Of a DNA stretch of 64,000 nucleotides, positions 33,701 to 46,907 are shown piece after piece. Position numbers and translations under genes: made by a program. Source of the DNA: Setophaga petechia. Taxonomy: Eukaryota; Chordata; Aves; Passeriformes; Parulidae. The notes under the pieces were generated by a model. It was not told the DNA's origin, ran no database searches, and worked only from the letters and a program-made list of their open reading frames with translations. Location of the stretch: contig JANCRA010000124.1 in assembly GCA_024362935.1 (NCBI GenBank), forward strand, positions 434,001 through 498,000, in the 5' to 3' direction. Every line of letters begins with the position of its first letter. Position 1 is the stretch's first letter.

Positions 33701-36700
33701 CATTAACCCTATCACTCTTCATTCAGTCAGCTGAGGAAGCATCACAAAAGAATATAAGTGCAATATACACATACTGCACAGAACTGACACTGTTGCAACT
33801 TTAAGTCCTCAAAAAATTGAATTCATATAGATTACAAAGATAGCAAGATATTAGGTCTCTTTGTTCAAAGTACTTATCAGTCACACAGGAAGACAGCCCA
33901 AGCACTTGTACTTAATAAGTCTGAGCAGCACATAGGCTGGAATGCACAACAATCATTAAAACTATTAAAGGAGAAAAATTGAATTGGCTGGGAGATAATA
34001 AAAGGTCATCTACAGGAAAGACTGTTCTCACCATGAATATGGGAAAACGAAACCAAACCAAACAAAACAACATTGCTGATCATGAGGGGGATAGAACAGT
34101 TTCTTTTTGAAGGGCTCAAAAGTGCCAAGTAAACAAATGGATGCTGAAAATAAGTGAAAATGAAAAGCATCCTGTACAACACTGGAAATAATCCTTTCAC
34201 AGTGCTTTGCACTGGTACAGCCCCCTGCAGCACCATGACCTTTTTGGGGTGCTGAAATCTGAGAGCAGCACTGACGTCTGCACAGGGAAGCGGTGGAAAT
34301 CCATCCGGGAAAGCGGCCCACGTGGCCCACAGTTCCACCACCATCCGACGGCAGGCATCAGTGCTTGGCTGTGCTCCTCAGGTGGACAAGCAGGGAGGTT
34401 AGGAGAAGGGCAGCAGTGGGCTCAGGCTACAGCGGGTTGCCGGGAAGGCTGTGGAGCAGCATCCGTGCTGCTGAGTGGAAGGGTCTGCTGGATTATCACC
34501 CTGTGATCTGACAGCCCCAGGAAAAAGAGAGGAGAGGGAGAACTGGGTAAAGTGACAGGAGCAGCAGCAAGACAAATTTCAAGAAAACACAAAAATGTCA
34601 CAGTGGAAGCCACACGTGCTGTGTTAGGTCTGCCGTGTGCGACACACCTGGCGCGCCCCGTGCCGGGCAGCCCAGCGCCTCCCTGCACAACCTCTCGCGT
34701 GTGCCAGCATGCCAGCAGCAGGACAGCACAGGACAGAAACCATTTCCCTTCATCAAAACACAGGGAGAAAGAGCGACTAAGCTCAGCAGAGGTGCAGGGC
34801 TTTCCAGGAATAAATTCCATTATCAGCCCAGCGAGCCCTGGCTCCGGGGATCTGGGCAGGCAGCACCGTGCCCAAGGCTTGGCACATGGGAGGGTTTGGG
34901 GCATCCCTGGCCACCACCACACCCAACAACCACCAGAGGCAGAGGACAGGAGTTCTGTGTACTCTGCCACACAACGAGAGCCATGTCCGAAAAAAATTAA
35001 CATCCTCGTCCCAGAGAGCCCATGAATCTACCACAAAACATTTTCTGTGCTCTGAAATGGGAAAGCAGAGCATGGGGCTTGGATTCTGGGATAAGGAAGT
35101 AGCCAAGCATGACCAGCATAACTATTGATGATTCCTGAAAAAACTGCCAAGTTTGAAGACAGAAGTCTTTTCAGGATGAAAGCTGTATTTAAGGAGTACT
35201 GAAGGCAGGAATTCATATCATGAGGGATGGCTTGAAAACTGTTCCTGTTTGACTCAAATTTATGAGATTTTTTTTTTAACAGCTTAAGTATAAATCTGAG
35301 TCAAAGTTCAGAATTATTATTTTGCAGTATAAAAATAACAAACCAATATCAATCATCACCCCTATAGTTGCTACAATATTTTTTTTCCTTTACTTCCAGC
35401 ATAACTTTAAAGGTAAATGCCAGAGTCTGGGGTGTTTTTTAATGGAGGAGCTATATATACCTCAAGTGACCATTTCCTATAAATTCAAGAGAAACCAGGT
35501 GCTTTCTGTGCATACACTTAAATCTCAGTGAGTCACCCAGGTGCAGATCCAAGATGCATGTTGTGCAGATGAGAGGAAGAAATAATCTCCAGCTTTTTTC
35601 TAAACAAAAACTGTACTTATGTGGTCAGTCCTTATGTGGTGACAAACCTTAAAGCCAGTAGTGAACCTTAATGAAATCTCATGCAGGACTCAGACCCTTA
35701 TTTCTTGGCAAGCTGCACACGTGTGCAAAGGGTCTGTCAGCCTAGAGATCTTCTCTGGCTGACAGCCAGGCAATGAGGGAGAGCTGGGGCACTTGCACAG
35801 TGGTCTAAGGCCGGGTGGGGTTACCAGAGGCACTCGGAGAAGGGGTAGCTGTTACACATGTAGCTCTGGAGCAGGCATAGTGGGAATGTAGAGAAGAAGG
35901 AGATGAATCCACCAAAAAGCTAGTCTCTTCTGATTCTCTCCTCCTGGGACAATTTTTAAACCCTGAGCTTGCACCCCAACATAACTGGGTGCTGATGACT
36001 CCATGGGCAACTCTGCTTTTTGAGTCACTGGGCAACCAAGACATAACCAGCTCCCTGCAGTTTCAAGAACTGACCAACAAATTATGGCCAGATCCAGCAG
36101 CAATGAAGGGAAAGATGAACATCAGCTCCTACTGAGACCACATCTAAAAATGTGATCTATGTGAATTGTACAAAACCCAGTAGGAAATCAGAGCAGAGCA
36201 GAGGAGGAGTTGGATCCATTCCCAGTGTCATCACACAGCCACACAGAGCAGAACTCTTCACCCGGCCCACGAGGGGAGTCAGTGCAGCTGTGCTGGCACA
36301 GGCGTGTCTCCTCCCAGGACACAGGTACCAACATCACACCTCAGCCCCACAGTCCCTTCTCTCACAGACACTACCAGAGCCCAGCAGTGGCTTTGCAAGT
36401 GACTACACGCCCTGCACTTGAGGTACAGAGCCTCAAAAGTTTACTCCACTTCAAATGTACATTGTTCTTCTTAAAATTAAAGGAGGATAAATGCCTAAGA
36501 CCAGTCCCTTAAGGTAATGGCCTCCTGCACATTTCTGGAGACTCCTTTTCAAGCAGATCTCATTTTCTAGTCAGAGAGGAAAGCATCATTTTAACAAGCC
36601 ATAAATACACACCCAGGCTGCAGCACCAAGTACTGTTGGCCTGCCTGGGCCCTGCATCATCACCTTGAATGTACAAGAGGATGAAAACTCTAGTTAAAGC

Positions 36701-38806
36701 TACTGACTTTGCCCTGAGCTTGGAGTCCAAGCTGCATTAGAAAGTGTCTAGCCAGGAGATCCACATGGGAGACCCAAAGGGGACCCTCTGCTTAGCACCA
36801 CTGAGATGCAGATGGATGATGCATCCAATTTCACGTCCTCTCGTAGAAGACAGGTCTTTCCAAGCTGAACAAGCAAAAGGAATTGGACTTACTCAGCCTG
36901 AAAAGAGGAAGGCTGCAGAGGAACCCAACTCAGTCAGTCATGTTCTGCCTAAAGGGAAATTATTTTTAAAGAAGAAAAAACACAAATTTGTGTACTGGAT
37001 CAGGAGAGTGGACAGAGTAAAGAGAGGGGATGCTCCAGATGGTGAGAAGCTCTGCCATATCAGATGTAGAAAGCAGAGCACACACTCTCATTGCTCCAGG
37101 CAAGTCAGCCATCAACAAGAAAGACTGAGGCACTCTCAGCCTTTCTGCAAGAGGCCCATTCTTAAGGAAATCCAACAACCAATCTGCTGTCCCTTCAAGG
37201 AACTGAAACTTCTCCAGGAAGATCTAGACTTCCTCCCAACAAGCAGCTGTTAATCTAAGACATCCTGAAATTCATATTTGAATGAAACATCTGGAAGAAA
37301 GGATTTTGGGTCTATCAAAGCACATGACTTGTGACTCTTGCAGTGACATACCAGCCATGCAGAACATGTAACACTATCTGCAGCTACCGTCACCACCCAA
37401 CCCCTGCAGCAGTGAAGTTCAATAGGCCATGGGCAAAACTTTCTGATGATGCAGCTTCACTGCCATGGATATCCTCATGTCAGAGCTGACATTCCCATCC
37501 TTGACAGCTCCACAGCAAACACCTTGTTGTCTGAGGTCATGCACACACTAGGGAAGGCTCCTTGCACTCAAGCTAAGTAACCTGTCCCTTTATCCACTAG
37601 TGCTGAGGAAAGTCTCACACTGCTTGCACTCTCCTCAGTCTTCTCAGCTCACCCAATTCCTAACCCAATATCCAGAAACTCCTGTATCTCCTGGCTCTCC
37701 TCTTGTCAATAGCCCTGCAGCCTGAAAGACACACAACTCAGTACTGGTGCTCACCAAGTGGTCTTTCTCATCAGCAAATAGCCTGGATGTTTGGTGACCA
37801 GGCCAAGATCTAACAAAGCCCAAACTCAAAGCATCCCAGCTGTATCTCCCCCACTTCACATATTTTTAAGACACACACTTGTAAACACAGTTATGTGTTC
37901 TCCTATTTGGGGTGAGGTTGTCTCATGCACCTGGCATGCACTGAGTTGCTTAATTACTAATCCCTGTGAAAAACATGTGGGCACACTTGAGTCATTAGTG
38001 ACACTCTGCACTCAGTTTCTGCTCTGTAACTTGAACCCTTCCACTTGGAAGCTTCACAGCCACCAGTCTCCTCTGGAAAGTGATCCTGGGTTTCTTTCCT
38101 GAGTTTCTCTTAGCCCTCAGATGGACACCTCTGTTTCTGCGGAACACTCTGGTTTTGCATTGTGAACACTGGAGCAGAAAGGCTCCTGTCCTGCACTGAG
38201 CAGTGCCTCAGATCCTCAGGCAGACAATGGCCATGTCCTGTGAAAGAGCCCTGCCAGAGTGCCAGAGCCAAAGCACAGAGTGCTGTTAGTAACACATGAA
38301 TGCCTGCACGTCCCAAGCCCACCCTGCTGCTCGTGCGCCTGAAGCACAGGGAATGGCAGGGAACTGCCCCACCAAGGTGCAGCTATCAGCCCCACACAGG
38401 CTGATGCTTAATTAACACCTAAGCCGAATGGGCACTGTTCCAGCAGCAGAGAGTATGCAGGGTACAATGTGCACCAAACCTGAACGAGGCATTAACAGAG
38501 AAGAGACCCTCACACCATCATGTGAAGCAAAGGAACCAGCTCCAGCTCGGAGAGTTACCAAGCTGCACAGAGCCTGCATGGGCAAGAGCTCTGGGGGAGC
38601 ACCATTGCAACCTTGCTTCCAAGCTTTCCCCAGGCTGCTCCCAGTCAGAGTGTCCTGGGATGTACAGACTTTGGTCTGACTCAGGATAACCTCTGTTGCG
38701 TGTTTATCTCATTCACCATGAACAAGTGGTAAGAATTCCCTCCCAGGAGGGTGATGCAGTCTGAGGCAAGGCTTCAGGAAAAGGGGGATCTCCATCTTTG
38801 GGGATT

Positions 38807-38909
38807 TGCAGACACAGGCCATATGAAGCTAGAACCTCCCTATCTGAGGAGGGGTCTGCAGACACAGGCCATATGAAGCTAGAACCTCCCTATCTGAGGA
38901 GGGGTCTGC
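38807..38909. repeat. Perfect 50-bp tandem duplication
   Basis: Two exact adjacent copies of a 50-bp unit starting TGCAGACACAGG at 38807 and 38857, with three further bases of a third. It includes CCATATGAAGC. No mismatch between copies, so it is young or an assembly artefact. Confidence 0.95.
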
Positions 38910-40612
38910 TGGGAGCTGGGGATGGGCTGGAGAGCCACAGAGCCTCCTATGGTGCTGCCTCCATGTGCCCAAGAACATGGGGCCATTTAGCACCACGGAG
39001 TCATGGAACACAACTTTCTGTCCTGTTTCTCCCAAGAGCCTGGTAGTTTTATCAAGTGAAGACATGTTGTCTACAGGTTGCTGCCTGATCAGAGGAGTGA
39101 GTCTTCCTAGTTCATGACGCGCAAATGACTGTCAGCTGTTGAGGAAAAAAATCAGAAGGCAGATCACAGTTTCCTTCCCCCTAGCTGCACTTTCACAAAA
39201 ACTTCACACACCTGAAAAACAGTGAAGCAGCACACAGAAAAGCACAACAATTCACCTGCAAACACTACATTTAGTAGTACATTGCTCTGGGGAATAGGAG
39301 CTACACATCTGGCAACAGAGGATTGGTGCTTCTTACAAAGTGTTAATTCAGGATCTTTTGTAAAGATAAATCAAATGGTCCTTTGGGTGAATGAAAGTGA
39401 AATTTAAACAAAGAAAATCAGAAATGAGATAGACCAGAGTGTTTCCATATCTGTTTGGCTTTCCCAAATACAGTAAGGGGGTGGGGGAAAAGCAACATAT
39501 TTCCAATATTATGCAAAACCGCAGTATCTGAAGAAAAGGCAGCAGACCATCAGAGCTGAGAAGTGTGTGAAGAACAAGATGAGTCAGGCTGGGAAACAAT
39601 GCAGTGCTGAAGGAGGGGTGGGGGAAGAGCCCTGACAGGGGGAAAACAGAGACTTTGAAATGACAAGCAGTGAGCCTGTGATGCAGTGTGCTGGTTGGAA
39701 TACCCAGCCGTGTGTATTAGGGCAACAGTTACAGACGCTGTCAGGGGGCAGCACTGCAAAAGGAATTTGGCTTTGGGCACTGCAGTGTGAGCAAGATGGT
39801 GCTTGGCTTTCATGTTGTAGCCCAGCTCCTCCTTTCAAGAGGGCAAAAGAGCTCACTACAATAACCTGAAGCAGGGGTTCCACGCCCAAAAAGCTTGTCC
39901 AGTATTTGCTCTGAAAAGGTGCCACCTCTCAGCACAAATCTGGATGAGAAACAAGGAAGTCACTCTTTACTGCTGCATGATCTGGCAGGTCACACATAAG
40001 AAAGGGATTTTTAAAAAAAGAATCAAAACACTTAAAACCAACTTCAGTCACATGGCTGAACACCCTTGTTTGGCTCAAGGCCCAACATCCAAGGAAAGAT
40101 GTAAAGCAAGTAGAAAGGACCTCCACAGAAGGGGAGAACAGCTGGCTATGGGAGGCAGAGGGCTATGGATTCTGCCCAACAAACAATCCATGACTATTTA
40201 AAAAGCAGAGAGCAACCGATGAGCACAGAGTGAGGGCAGAAGCTGTGTCCATCTGAGTAAAGAAAGGTTATCTTTAAGATAGGCAATGCTTTTCAAGGCA
40301 GTGACTATTTCAAGCTGGAGAAAGTAGGGCCAAGGCAAATACAACAAACGGCCCCAAGGAACCTTCCCCCCTGCTAATTCCCACTTTTCCCTTACAAAAG
40401 CAACACAGCTTTCTACCGATTCATTGTCCGGAAAACCATCTCCTAGAAGAGCTCCCTGGATCACAAGCACAAGCAAAAACAGTAAAGAACTCTCGGTGCC
40501 CTCTGCAACCCGCTCAGCGCCGTGCAGAGCCCTCTCCTCCTCCGTGCCAGCACTCCCGATCCCCGCCCGGATTTGCCGCGGACACGCGTGAGTGCCGCCG
40601 GCTGCCTGCCAT

Positions 40613-40643
40613 TCATCCATCCATCCGTCCATCCGTCCATCCC
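40613..40643. repeat. (ATCC/GTCC)n microsatellite
   Basis: Seven or so tetranucleotide units mixing ATCC and GTCC at the left part of the CpG island. Confidence 0.85.
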
Positions 40644-40709
40644 AGCGCCTCCGCCGCGGGCCTCCGCCCGCCGGGGCCACGGCCGCCCCGAGCCCCAGAC
40701 ACGGCCGCC

Positions 40710-40776
40710 CCGAGCCCGGGGACCCCCGCCTGCCCGAGCCCGGGGACCCCCGCCTGCCCGAGCCCGCGGACCCCCG
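40710..40776. repeat. 24-bp minisatellite, about 2.8 copies
   Basis: Unit beginning CCGAGCCCGGGGACCCCCGC repeats at 40710, 40734 and 40758 (last partial, one change). GC-rich, inside the CpG island. Confidence 0.85.
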
Positions 40777-41035
40777 GCAGCCACAGCGCCCGCCGCCGGC
40801 TCCGCGCATCCCGGCGTCGCGCTCCCACCTGCGGGCCGGCAGGCAAGTGTGCTGGCAGGCACGCAGGCAGGCACGGCGACCCAGCGCCCAAGCCGTTCCC
40901 TTTCCTGCCCTGCCCGGACCGCAGCGGCGCCCGCTATTTCTGTCGAGCCGGGGACGCCCGGTGCCGGCCAAATGTTGTGCCCCGATACGGGCCGGGCCCG
41001 CCGCCCCTTCGCTCGCTTACCGCACCCGTGCGCCG

Positions 41036-41090
41036 CGCCGAGCCGAACCGAGCCGAGCCGTGCCGTGCCGAGCCGTGCCGTGCCGAGCCC
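41036..41090. repeat. (CCGAG/CCGTG)n pentanucleotide repeat
   Basis: About eleven 5-bp units alternating GCCGA and GCCGT forms. It sits between the two candidate TMOD1 first-exon donors, so it may be within the 5' UTR of one transcript form. Confidence 0.85.
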
Positions 41091-41450
41091 GGGCGGCTCG
41101 TCCTGGCCGCGCCGGCTCCGCCGCTGCCGGGGGCGGGGGTCCGGCCCGGCCGCGGCCCCGGCCCGGCCGTCACTCAGCGGGGGCCGGCCCCGCCGCCCCT
41201 CCCGGCCCAGAACAGCTGCGCCCGGCTCGGCCCCCGCCCCGGGCCCCGGCTTGGTCGGCCCTTACCCTCCGCCGCGCTCGGGATGGCAAGCGCGCATCGT
41301 CCATCCCCGGGGCAGCTGCGGGGCGCTGCGGAGGGTGGCAGCAAGATGAGCATTTGTTTCCAGAGGGTCTTTCCTGCTTTTTTGACGAGTCAGACACGCT
41401 GGAGTTTGTCTTTCGTCCCGTGGCAACGTCCTTCCGTCGGAGTGCCGAGC

Positions 41451-44400
41451 CAGATGCTTCGGCAAACTGCCTTTTTGGGAAGCCCCACAAGATATACACG
41501 CATCTTAGGTATCCAGGACACTGTAAAGCATCCTGAGACTGCGGCTGGAAAAACGACTCCTTCCCGGGAGGAGTGGTGCAGCACTGGGACGGGGGAGCAG
41601 GGACGCCTCAAGGCTCGGCCAGACCGCGTCGTGGCCACTGAGGCTGGATGGCCCCACTACCAGCACTGATGGGGACCTGTAGCTGCAGTCATGGGCACTT
41701 TATAAAAGCTACTTCCCCACAAATGCCACCTGTATCAATGCACCTACTAATCCAGTGCCTTACTTTACTCCCTGTCAGCTTGCCCCACACATCCAGTGAC
41801 AGCCACTAGAGCTGCTCCAAGTCTGCAGTCAGCCCAGGAGAGCCGTCTTCCAGTCTTGTGGTATCAAGTTTTAACATTGCTGCCAAATCTCCTTTCCCCT
41901 ATGTCACCTTTGAGTCACTTCAAAGCCCCATGGATTTGTCCTTTAATGATTTTTTACCAAATCTCCCACAAAGTGTCAGCCCCAAGCTCTTCCTTAGCTC
42001 TGCTGCCTGGTCTCAACCAGCAGCCACAAGCCAAGAGTGGGGAGGTTTACCAGAGGTGGCCAGTCCATGTGAATGCTTCTCCAGGCCCACACTTCCCAGA
42101 CCTAGTGGATGACCTTCATCTGAAAATGTCCCCAGTAGCCTCGATTAGTACTTGGCTTTTTTTTTTTGCATGACCTGCCTGCCTGGCACTGACATTCCAT
42201 TTCCTGTGGCATTTGAAGGAAGATCTGCAGCTAGCTCTGAAAATGCTGCTCCCAGCTAGGACAAGGAGGGATACAAATGGAGGCTGTGCCAAGCACTGGA
42301 CCCAGCGCATGTCTCATTGTGGTGAGCAGGCCCAAGTCACTGGCATCATCCCGGCTGCTGGCAGGAGAGAAGAGGGTGTTTAGAACCACCCAGTTCACCC
42401 AAATGCCTGTTTGTCCAGGCTAAAGAAGCCTGACAGGCACAAGATCAGACAAACCTGGATGCCAGTTTCCCTGCCACCTGTTTACCAAGTGCCTTCCTCC
42501 AGGGCGTGCAAGCCGGGAGAAGCTCAGGAAGTGATCCACTGGCACCAGTGAGCTTCCCTACGTGCCCACATTGGTTTTGCACTCAGAGATACATTTAATC
42601 CACTTTTTTTTAATCCCATCTGGCTGCTGTCAGATGTAGCTTTGTGGGCACCAGAACCTCATCTGAGGTGTCTTGGCCCCCTTAGAATGCCCTCACCTGT
42701 CTCCATCATGCAAGATACGGACCGAGCTTCTCAGCACATTTATTTTCAGTGCATCAGTGGTAGCTCTTTCTTAGTGGTTTGCTGTGACACACTGAGGTAA
42801 GGAATGCTGCAGGTAACGTACACTGCAGCACTTCTCACAAGACACCAAGTTTCACTAACCCAACCACACCAGGGCTCTCAAGGAAGTGGCTTGGCATGCT
42901 TGAAGCATGTCTACTCAGGCCCCGAGCTCCTCTTGCCCTAGCCAAGCTCTAACTTCACAGAGCAGCACAATTCTCTTGTTTAAGAATTCCAGTCCAACTT
43001 CAAAACATCAGCAAGAAGCAAAAGAACACAAAAGGGAGCTTTCAGGCTTTATGAAGGTTTAAAGTGATGTTTTTTTCATGACATGATTTTCCTTCACTTT
43101 TCTTATCTAACACCGACAGCACCTGAGAATCCAGGCTCTCAATTAAATTAAACATAACTAATTATTAGGTTTGCCTGATGCAAAACTGAGAGGACAAAGG
43201 ATGAGTGAGGTGAAAACACAGAGACAAAAGATCTTTGCAACAAAAGTCTTCCCAAATGGGGAAAGAGCAGTCCAGGATTGGTAACCCTAGGGACAGGAAT
43301 TCATTTTGAGATGGCTAAGAAGGTTCTCATCTTTCTCTGACAAAACAAGAGTTCCTGAGAATGAGCTGGAGTGAACACACTGGGAGATGAAAACAGGTAA
43401 ACTTAAACTTTGTCAGCTGAACAAAATACAGCTGAGATTGAATAAACAGAAAAGAGGAGGTTTGCAAGTCCTTACTGTTCACAGCCTTGGGTAAGAGACC
43501 TGCTTTCTTTTAGTTATTACAGCATCATCTGTTTTCACTAGCTAATCAAGGATCATTTTTTATTTTTTAAAATTCACAATGATCCACAAAACATGTTTAA
43601 CAAAGCTGCATTCCCTTTTTCTGGTTGTAAAGTTGGGGTGGGGTCCCAAGAACTAGACATTGCAAATCTGTATTCCAAGGGATGATCAGCTGGACTTCTG
43701 CACATACATCCTACACAGTTTTCGCATTTATAGTGCAACTGGAGTTCCTGTGAATTCCCTGGCTGTGCCCCTTTCTTCCTGCAACTAAAGCTTTTACATG
43801 CCTTGTTTTATATACACATAAAAATACTTATCAGTGAAAACTTTCTAAAGTGTTCTCCTCCTTAGCCTTCTTCCGCCCAGACAAACTGCAAATCCTACTA
43901 TTTAAACCAGACTTTCTAGGTGTTGTTGCTTTCATCTAGACTCTCTGTGATTAATCCACATCTTTCCTGGAGGACAGTGCCCAGAACTGCATGGAGGCTT
44001 CCAGTGGAAGCCTTTCTAATAGCTGTCAGAATAGAAAGTAACTCCACCACCTCTTGATTTAGACACTGGCTGTGGAGGCAGCCCTAGTGAAGTGCCATGC
44101 ATTCATGAAAGCAGAAAAACCATTCACATCCAGCCGCAACACTGACTGGTGAAAACATGAAGAACCACGCAGCATTCTGTGTGCATCAACACCTTCCACA
44201 GAGCAGGCATGTCTAGTCCCTCCTGGGGACAGCAGGCTAATTATGATTATATTTCATGGCTTGGAAACTCAGCGATCTTGAATTGTTCAATACTGTGTAT
44301 GCCCAACATGCTCTGCATGTTTTTCAAAGCAGAGCATGAAATTTGTCAAAGAGCACTAGCAGGTCAATTAGCAAATGTCTGACGGGATCTTACATGGGGA

Positions 44401-46430
44401 AAGAGAGCCACACTACAAACAGGTGTAAAATCATAGTTCTGCACAAGGAGAGAGCAGTACTTGTACTGTAATGGATTAGTAGTGGGGCTGCTGAAGGCAG
44501 GGGTGGTACTGTATCCTGGGAATGAAGATGGAGAGACACATCAGTGCAGCCCCTCTGGATACAGCATAAGAACGGAATGCAGAGTGTCATAACTTTGGGT
44601 TGGGTGTACGCTCTGTGCATGCACAAAACAATTCACCAGGTGAACTGCGGTGCCCAAGGGTTTGCTGATCAGTTAGACTGCAGTCTGTTTTACCAACACA
44701 CAAAGCAGCCTCTGGGAACTCCAGCACTGAGCTGCACAAATGCATGGGACTGTAGGACTGTGTCCTTGCTTCTGACCTGGGCTTTTTAGCCACCAACAAC
44801 CAAGGAAAGGGTAAGGTATACTTCAGAAATGGCAAACAAGTTTGGAAACCATCTTCAGTCTCTTGAACATCTGCCAGGATCTGTCCTCTAATACTACAAG
44901 TGAAGAGTCACAAACTCTGCCTCATCAGTACAGAGGTGTAAATAAACTTCTGACAAAGAGCAGATCCTCAAGCCTTAATGGATGCAAATACAGCCCAGGT
45001 ATTTCTCAGGAAACTAAAATAGTTCCAGCAAAATGCTCTATTGCCATAAAAATGGCTTGTAGCCATTAGACTTCACAATTGGGAAGGTGAGATATGGTCT
45101 TACATAGGAAATCTCTCTTCAGGAGCTCAGAGGAGTGCTTCTCATTCTATTGTCCTACATCATTGAAATTTTCCAACTCAGAACTCATCCTAAACAGAGG
45201 GAAATATGCATTCAAGTTTATCTTACAGTAGCTCATCACCACATGGTTTCCTCCACTTCCATTCTTCACTTTCTGCCATGGTAGCTGAAGAAGTTGATTA
45301 AGATGGAAAACTAATTACTGTCTTCATTGTTAATACTACCTCTCCGAAGTACACTTAGAAGTCTCAGCCTCAGCACACTTAAATATGGAGAGGACCATGT
45401 TAAGTAGCAATTTGCATTAGAGTAGCAGTTTGCTGGTTTATCACTGCCCCTGTAAGGGCTCTGCTACACCCAGCTTCCATCCAGACAGACAGACATGCAC
45501 CAGACTTCCCAGAGGACTCCTTGCTGCTTAGCCCAGACCTTCTCCAGACCACCACCAGAATTAGACTAAGGGAGTGCAAATATAAGTCCTACATGCTGAA
45601 ACAGCTTGGTTGCTCAGACTACTTGCATGCATTTTCTCTCTCTCACCCTACTATTACACATGCACGGCACCTTTCAGTCTTGTTTCCCTTTCTGTCCAGT
45701 CTCCTGTACTTCTGCAAACAGCATTATAGCAGAATTTCTTAGCTTGGCTTTTGTCCTACTAGAAATACTACACAGCTGTGCACAGCAGAAAAAATTCCAT
45801 TGCTGGCATTCCTTGCATAAAGCTTTAATATTGTGTTTAACAATTTTGAGGGACAAGCAAATTTAAATTGAGACAGCAGACTGTGAAATATAATAATCTC
45901 TACACCTCCTCTAAATATTTCTAAGACCAAAAATAAAGTAGGTTCTAAAGTAGGCTGAAAATACTGCGCTCCAAGGACTTCAAGCATCTGCATACTTATA
46001 GGACACTACTTTCTCCTGTCCCCAGGGAGCAGAAGTCCTCTGAAGAGTCTCAGAAGCATACATGAAAACAAGCTATCAAAAAATGAGGAAAAGGAATGCT
46101 TTGAATTTAGCAGCTGGTCAGAGAGGTGGGGTGAGGAGGGGAGCAGAGACTTCAGGAAAGTGGTATCACTGCTAAAGAACAGAAAACAGAGCAGTAAGTA
46201 CACAAAGTGAACAGCTGTCTGTGAATGTTCCCCCCCAACAAATGCAGTATGCCAAACAAGGCACTATTCAAAGCTTACCAAGTTAAGTAAAAAGGAAAAA
46301 CTCAAGAATAATGCATGTCTCTGACAATAAATTCAGAAATAAAAAACACTTGTTAAAGGAAGGACTACCCTGTAATGACTGAGTAATAGCTATGAGATAA
46401 AAACCCCTCCAAAATTGGGGAATGATCACA
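41451..46430. other. Intergenic region between TMOD1 promoter and TDRD7 3' end
   Basis: About 5 kb with no exon, RNA gene or recognised transposon that I can support. Open frames here are short and without motifs. Confidence 0.6.
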
Positions 46431-46450
46431 AGAACAAAACTGAACATTGT

Positions 46451-46456
46451 TTTATT
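46451..46456 (-). terminator. TDRD7: TDRD7 poly(A) signal AATAAA
   Basis: AATAAA on the minus strand 231 bp after the TDRD7 stop, followed by a T/G-rich stretch (GTTTTGTTCTTGTG) that fits a cleavage downstream element. It implies a short 3' UTR ending near 46430. Confidence 0.7.
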
Positions 46457-46686
46457 GATAAATAACTTTTAAAATAATTTAACTCAAATATTCTAGCATT
46501 ACAATGGTAAACAACGTGAAAATTTTCAGGAAGTCAACTGAAGTCAACAGAATCCAAACTTGTTAAACAAACACAAATTTTTCAATTTTATCCCCATTAT
46601 GTCTTCAAGGCCATGTAGTAGTTATACTTCTCTTCAAAGCCTGTTACTCATTTTATTGCTAAGCTGCTACATTGCAGAAGTGATGA

Positions 46687-46907
46687 TTAATCACCCTTTG
46701 AAAATTCCACAAGACTTTGAGACACAAAATCATGAATCCATGTATCAATATGTGGAAGAGATGTGTCCACAAGAAAAGTCACTATTTTTCGATCCCAAGA
46801 GTTAGTGCTGTCATTAACTGCCTGTATCTGTGCCACAAAAGGTTTCTTCTCTACCAGATTCCGAAACACTATTGATGCCTCTTCTGACCACTGCTGGTTT
46901 TTCACTC
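46687..46907 (-). CDS. TDRD7: TDRD7 last coding exon with stop
   Basis: Encodes [37 protein letters not shown], and ends LVEFSKGD before TAA at 46689-46687. The acceptor is GTTCCAG. The conserved DTSLP/TWIHDF block confirms the C-terminus. Confidence 0.96.

Larger units (their letters stand above)
30719..40930 (-). other. TMOD1 5' intron
   Basis: About 10 kb between the acceptor at 30719 and the CpG island. I see no convincing coding exon on either strand; open frames are short and lack family motifs. A TATA-like ATATATA near 35449 is on the plus strand with no associated gene. It contains one 50-bp tandem duplication at 38807. Confidence 0.6.
40500..41450 (-). promoter_or_regulatory. TMOD1: CpG island, probable TMOD1 promoter and non-coding first exon(s)
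   Basis: A dense CpG block without long conserved coding frames lies about 10 kb upstream of the TMOD1 ATG, on the side expected for its promoter. Two strong minus-strand donors fall in it: GCG|GTAAGC with GT at 41020-41019, and GAGG|GTAAGG with GT at 41265-41264. Either could join to the acceptor at 30719. Several simple GC repeats occur inside. Direction and gene assignment are inferred from position. Confidence 0.65.

Noticed and set aside
35440..35460. TATA-like ATATATA in the TMOD1 5' intron as an alternative promoter
   Set aside because: It is on the strand opposite to TMOD1 and no exon follows it; AT-rich introns give such matches by chance.
40198..41669. Several open frames of 230-314 codons in the right CpG island
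   Set aside because: Low-complexity translations made of the tandem repeats, present in several frames on both strands, with no family motif. They are a CpG-island effect.
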